Assembly: GCA_030272155.1 (NCBI GenBank)
Contig: CP126194.1
Coordinates: 4,021,501 to 4,085,500, forward strand
Source of the DNA: Tetradesmus obliquus
Taxonomy: Eukaryota; Chlorophyta; Chlorophyceae; Sphaeropleales; Scenedesmaceae
DNA length: 64,000 bases
Reading direction: 5' to 3'
A program made the translations under genes and the position numbers. The notes below the pieces were generated by a model. The model made no database searches. It saw only the letters and a program-made list of their open reading frames with translations, and had not been told where the DNA came from. This document shows positions 59,601 to 64,000 of the stretch, piece after piece. Each line of letters opens with the position of its first letter. The stretch's first letter is position 1.

Positions 59601-59930
59601 AGCACAATTGGCCACGCACTTTGCCAGATGCTCCAACAGGCAGCCAGGGTGGGCGGTAGGCGCAGCACCAGCAGCAGCAGCGCCAGCGCCACCTCCGCTG
59701 CCATTGCCTTCACTGCTGGCCCCACTTCCACCAGCAGCAGCAGCTGCACCACCACCAGGCGCAGCTGCTGCTGCCACCAGGTGATGGAACAGCATGCGGC
59801 AGTTACGGGGCGCCTGGGGCGGTGCGCTGAGCTTGAGCGCGCGTGCAGTCGCCTCTGCATTCCATGCCATGAGCTTGAGGCAGAAGTTCAGGTTGAGCTC
59901 GGGGCTGTCTAGCAACTGCACCTGCAAGCC

Positions 59931-60002
<72 letters not shown>

Positions 60003-63000
60003 GGCGTGTTGGCGGAGCAAGTTGACTCCGCAGCTCATGTGCACTTGCGCTGGCAGTAGCAGGCAACGCCCATGCACTTGTCAAACGAGCGCATCAACTG
60101 CATAGCACCCATGCCCTTCAACACCCCACATCCCCACCCCCAGCCCCCTCCTCCTGGTACGCAGCCGCATGCAGCAGTAGTATCAAACCCACACGTTATT
60201 GTGTTTATCTTGCCTCACAGCCCCCTGAGATTCTCACACCCCCACCCCAGCCGCCGCACCTCCTCCTGGTAGGCAGCCACATGCAGCAGTGGTACCAAAA
60301 CATATGCAGCTGTGCCTGCATCTACCCAGCACCAAAGCCCCGTAAACTTCTCACACGATCCAGCCAGCCAACCGCACCTCCTCCTGGTAGGCAGCCGCCA
60401 GCCAGCTCAGCTCCTGGCCTGGGTAGCTGCCCATGAAGGCCGGCCACAGCCCCTCAGCCATGCTCAGCACATCAACCTGCAAGCATACAGTACATTAAAA
60501 ACAGAACAACAGTCAGCAGGAACAGGGAGCAAGTGTGCAGGTGCAGGTGCACACACAGGCATGAGAGATAACCACAGGCCTTCAGCCACGCTCAGCACAT
60601 CCACCTGCATGCACGCAGGACACACAGGTGAAAATTGTGTTAACACACGCCGTGTAGGTGCAGGTGAGCACGCATGAGTGTGGTATTGCCTTAGCTGAGG
60701 CAGTAGTCAAAGAGGGAGAACTGGCTCAGCCTGCCATCAGAAACCTAGACGTCACGGATCCAGCAAGGCAAGCCAATCTCCATCGGCGCTGAGGTGTCGG
60801 ATCACACTGGACCCCAACCGCATGAGCTTAGCGTCTCAGCTGCTAAAGCCGATACAAGTATCGCAGAACCGATCCTTGATGGCGCCTCCCTGTCCTGCCT
60901 GCGACCAAGCTTACCACCAAGCACCGATTATCATCAGGCTGCTGTGAACGCATGCAAGCGCCCACCTGCGCAACACCCCGCACCACGCGCTCCAGGTTCA
61001 GCGCCAGCCGCTGCGTCTTGCTGTACGCCTCAGCCAGCAGCCGCAGCTGCTGCCGCTGCAGCGCCGCAGGCGGCGGCCCTCCCCCACTGAAGCTACCCCC
61101 TGAGCCAGCAACACCTCCGGTGCTGCCACCAGCAGCAGCAACGCCGCCTGCGCTGCCGCTGCCGGCGCTGCCAGTTGGCGCGCCTGAGAAAGAGGCTGCG
61201 ATGCTGCTGGCTCGCTCCCGGGCGCGTTCCCGCAGGGTGAGGTTGGCTGCGTTGGAGGTGCGGTCAGCGCCGGGTGCTGCTGTTGCTGCTGCGATGGCGT
61301 TGGTTGATGCTGCAAGTGCTGCCATGCCTGGGCCTGCAGGCAGGCAGGAGGCAACCAGCAGGTGACAGGAGGCAGGCAGGCAGGAGGACGCAGGCAGTGC
61401 ATCGTGGTCATTGTCATCACCAGCAGCCACAGTACTGGCGGCAACGCCCAGATTACTACAGCATGTGCATCAGGCGTTTGGTCCAACATGTGCAGCAGCC
61501 ACACATGACCCGCAACATGCTCACATGTGCCACATTGCCCTTGCATCACAGCAGCTGGCAAGTGAGCACACACAACAGCTGAGCCCTGGGCTGCAGTTCA
61601 GCGGTGCACCGGTCCTCACAACACCTAACGCCACCTCCAGCCATCCGCACAAAGGACCACACCGCAGCACCCACAGCCAAAAGGTTACCACCGCAGCTGT
61701 GTGTTAGCCCCATCAGCACCCACCCAAGGGCAGCAGCGGCGACTGCAGCGCCAGGGAAACATCTTCCATGACCAGCCACATGCGTCAGACAACAGCGACA
61801 CCCCTGCAAAGTAACTAAGCCCCACCGCAGAAGTGTTAGCGACATTCGCACTCACCCGAGGGCAGCAGCAGCCGCTCCAGTGCCGCCTGCACATTCTGCT
61901 CCAGCAGCCGGCTCATGAACATTTCCAGCACCAGTCCGGGCTCGCTGAACACCTGCAAGGGACACAGGTTTTCCGCTGAGTGACAGCCTGAGCTCAGCTG
62001 CTTGCAGCTGCCTATTTGACCGCATGTCTGTCGCGGCGCAGCCGCATGAAGAAACAAATGCAACTCCTCTTTCTCTGCCTCACCTGGGCAGCTTCTGCCA
62101 CGTCATCCTTTACAGAGGCATGCACCTCCTTGTATAAACCGCTCAGTGCCTTGGCCTGCCGCACAACAATGTCATACTCTTCCGGAAGCGCTGGCTCTAC
62201 ATAGTGCGGCTGCTGCTGTGGTGGTTTGCTGGGGTCTGCGCCGCTCGCGCTGCGAGATAAGGATCCAGCGCCCGGCTCGCCTGCAGCTACTGCGGCTGCC
62301 TCGGCATCCTGCTGCTGCTGCTTCAGCGCGCCTGGCGGCGGCAGCGGCGGCTGCCTGCTGGCGCGGCGCACCCAGTCATCCAGCATCTCAGGGGAGAAGG
62401 CCAGAAAGGCGGGCCGGGACGCAACCCAGCGCTGCATAGAATGGGGCACAAGTACAACACAGGTGATGGCAGGTGTTGAAAGAGTTGACGAAGTTGAACA
62501 TACTGAGGGACTGAGCCAATGTTGTGCAATGTTGCGCTCCGTTATCCAGCTGATTCATGATGGCCGCGACTGGCTATGCATGACTACAGAAGCTGGATGC
62601 CACATACGACATGTATGGCATGCGCAAAACCTGTGCCAAAATCATGCCACCTGTGCGATGCTGTGCTCCCTGTCCAATGTCCAAGTTGGCAACCACACGC
62701 ACATGCCGAAACCGTGTCGTGTGCCTACATCATGCCTACCTGCGCAATGCTGCGCTCCTAATCAAGCACAATCATGATGCCAGACGTCGCATTTGTGACT
62801 GATATTTGACTGTGGAGAACATGCACAATGCATGTGTGCCCATCCATGCTCTCACCTGTGCAATGCTGCGCTCCTTGTCCAGCTCTATCATGATGGCCAC
62901 GCTCTGCGCCTGCAGCCGCAGGTTGCACTCGGCCACGGCAGCATCAAAGCGCGCCACCACGCGGTTCTCCAACCAGTTGCAGTAGGCCTCAAGCACCTGG

Positions 63001-64000
63001 CGCAGCAGCAGCAGCAGCAGCAGCGGCGGCGGCGGAGTGAAACAGGTTACAAAGAGAAGGAAAGGAAGGCAATCAGCAAGAGACAGAAGCAGAAGGAAGC
63101 TCTCAGGTGATTTGCAGCAGGCGCAGGCGCTTGACAACAGGGTCCCGCACAGCTGCTGCTGCTGCTGCTGCTGTAGGCTGCGCACGCTATACAACTGCAG
63201 CACTGTTCAGGCAGAGCAAATGACGCTGCAGTGCCGGCCAACGCCTTGGCAGCTGGTTGTGCAGCGGGGCACCAAGCAAAGCAGCAATCCAGCTGGCACG
63301 CTGCCAACCTCCAGCCTGCAGCACAGCAGTGCCTGCCCGCACCTTGAGTGTGTGCTCCACGCTGCCAATGCCGCCAGCCTTGCCAGGCTTTGCTGCTGCT
63401 GCACGCGGCGCGCCGCTGCTGCTGGCAGCCTTGCTGCGCTGCTGCGCCGCCGCCACCTCGCCAGCCAGCTGCACCAGACGCCGGCTGACAGCCTGCAGGC
63501 AGGTATGGAAGGCGAGGCATGATTAGGTGCTACGACTGCACCAGTCCTAGCCGCGGACGCCCACATGGCAACTAGCAATCTATGAACACACTGCACGCAG
63601 ATGCACTTGTAAGGTAAGCACCGCCGCCCTGAGCAGGATGCTGCCTCCAGCAGCCCTAATGCCTGCCACCACTGCTAACAACTGCCCTCGCCACTGCCTC
63701 TGCCAGCATGGCGTCGTACGTGAGATGGCCGACAGCTGTCTCAAAGATCACAAACGCACGCAACGACTGCTGCTGGCAGCTGCCCGCTCACCACCGCTTC
63801 TGCCAGCGTGGCGTCGTTTGTGAAGGTGGCTGGCAGCTGCCACGTAAGATGACCAACACACACACGTAAGCACTGCCGCTACTAAGGCTGCTGCACTCAC
63901 CGCTGCCTCTGCCAGCGTGGTGTCGTTTGTGAAGATGGCTGGCAGCTGCCGTCTAGAACGCCAAGCACACGCACACAACACTGCCGTTGCTTGTGGCGTC
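56662..64000 (-). CDS. SEC10: SEC10 exocyst subunit, 5' end beyond the window (partial)
   Basis: Exocyst tethering subunit (EXOC5/Sec10) for secretory vesicles at the plasma membrane. Minus-strand exons: one ending at 63901 (start uncertain), then 63492-63343, 62996-62856, 62431-62084, 61952-61856, 61333-60966, 60476-60378, 59921-59620, 59381-59174, 58838-58689, 58351-58175, 57766-57531, 56782-56662. From 63492 to the stop the phases give 798 codons. Family landmarks: VFSEPGLVLEMFMSRLLEQN (Sec10 'vlqtFvqRvfeq' region), the loop SRYTYSPTGALKWKKDVNEY with FGVPSASED and NVLVVAPDSLLGLV, and the C-terminal RFIALREDFRTAKVDGK matching the Sec10 REDYKxAK ending. Large Ala/Gly-rich insertions (about 59620-59760 and 61090-61330) enlarge it. 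Several exons have partial tandem copies. The window's right edge cuts the gene. Confidence 0.87.
57206..57600 (-). repeat. Three copies of SEC10 penultimate-exon donor end
   Basis: Segments near 57206, 57411 and 57531 share GTGAGCCATGCGCA-CGAGCCATT and the codons for APDSLLGLVNGSLRMAH or close variants. Only the 57531 copy is continuous with the exon body; the other two lie in the last intron, each with a donor. Confidence 0.88.
59924..60004 (-). repeat. Long (CTG)n tract before a SEC10 acceptor
   Basis: About 23 CTG units on the minus strand (CAG on plus) end some ten bases before the acceptor of exon 59921-59620. Confidence 0.9.
60135..60615 (-). repeat. Copies of both ends of SEC10 exon 60476-60378
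   Basis: The donor end (CACCTCCTCCTGGTAGGCAG) recurs at about 60260-60290 and, more diverged, at 60148-60175. The acceptor end (CAGCCATGCTCAGCACATCA) recurs at about 60585-60612 as CAGCCACGCTCAGCACATCC. Confidence 0.85.
62515..62905 (-). repeat. Four copies of a SEC10 exon donor end
   Basis: The end of exon 62996-62856 (plus-strand words CAATGCTGCGCTCCTTGTCC and ATCATGATGGCC) has diverged relatives at about 62520-62570, 62650-62690 and 62740-62780 in the adjacent intron. Confidence 0.82.
63690..63955 (-). repeat. Triplicated SEC10 exon near the window end
   Basis: Three copies at about 106-bp spacing (63696, 63800, 63904) encode QLPAIFTNDTTLAEAA or variants such as QLPATFTNDATLAEA. The 63904 copy has a clean GTGAGT donor. 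Which copies are spliced in cannot be told here. Confidence 0.8.

Overview
The window is nuclear DNA of a green alga. Genes are split into many exons. Introns mostly start GTGAG or GTGCG and end CAG, and CAG/CTG runs are everywhere: GCA and CAG runs in exons (poly-Ala, poly-Gln) and CTG runs in introns just before 3' splice sites. The proteins are plant- or alga-like (SKIP31-type F-box protein, FAS1, SEC10, a hexose-porter-type transporter). The transposon is of the split-repeat DIRS/PAT type known from volvocine algae. A chlorophycean, perhaps a Scenedesmus/Tetradesmus relative, is my inference; nothing in the window names the species.

Layout. 1-1586 (+): 3' part of MND1, a meiotic recombination factor. 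2711-5859 (+): F-box protein resembling plant SKIP31. 6758-11969 (+): a secreted cysteine-rich protein in 9 exons. 11970-14887: no gene seen. 14888-27649 (+): a very large FAS1, the CAF-1 large subunit (23 exons, about 2003 aa), with a long helical C-terminal extension. 28798-33472 (+): a DIRS/PAT-type retrotransposon with identical split direct repeats. 34406-36929 (-): secreted FAD-linked sugar-lactone oxidase. 37446-41529 (+): MFS sugar transporter, divergent from the oxidase. 42585-43233 (-): possible small two-exon gene. 43936-52938 (-): a full-length DNA polymerase delta catalytic-subunit relative (18 exons, about 1329 aa) whose exonuclease and polymerase motifs are eroded. 53687-54402 (-): two tRNA-Asn(GTT) genes. 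54706-56166: a short element with LTR-like direct repeats. 56662-64000 (-): SEC10 of the exocyst, cut by the window end.

I worked out exon-intron structures by hand. For each multi-exon gene the exon lengths and splice phases add up to one uninterrupted reading frame, which is strong internal support. Family assignments come from remembered motifs, not searches.

Two themes stand out. First, the polymerase delta-like gene looks like a conserved but catalytically degenerate paralogue that keeps its C-terminal cysteine module. Second, almost every large gene carries short local tandem duplications (about 60-135 bp) that span exon-intron junctions. These leave decoy splice sites or partial exon copies in introns and, in one case (FAS1 exon 12), an in-frame alternative acceptor. 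This suggests a genome where tandem duplication keeps reshaping gene structure and may be a source of introns or isoforms.
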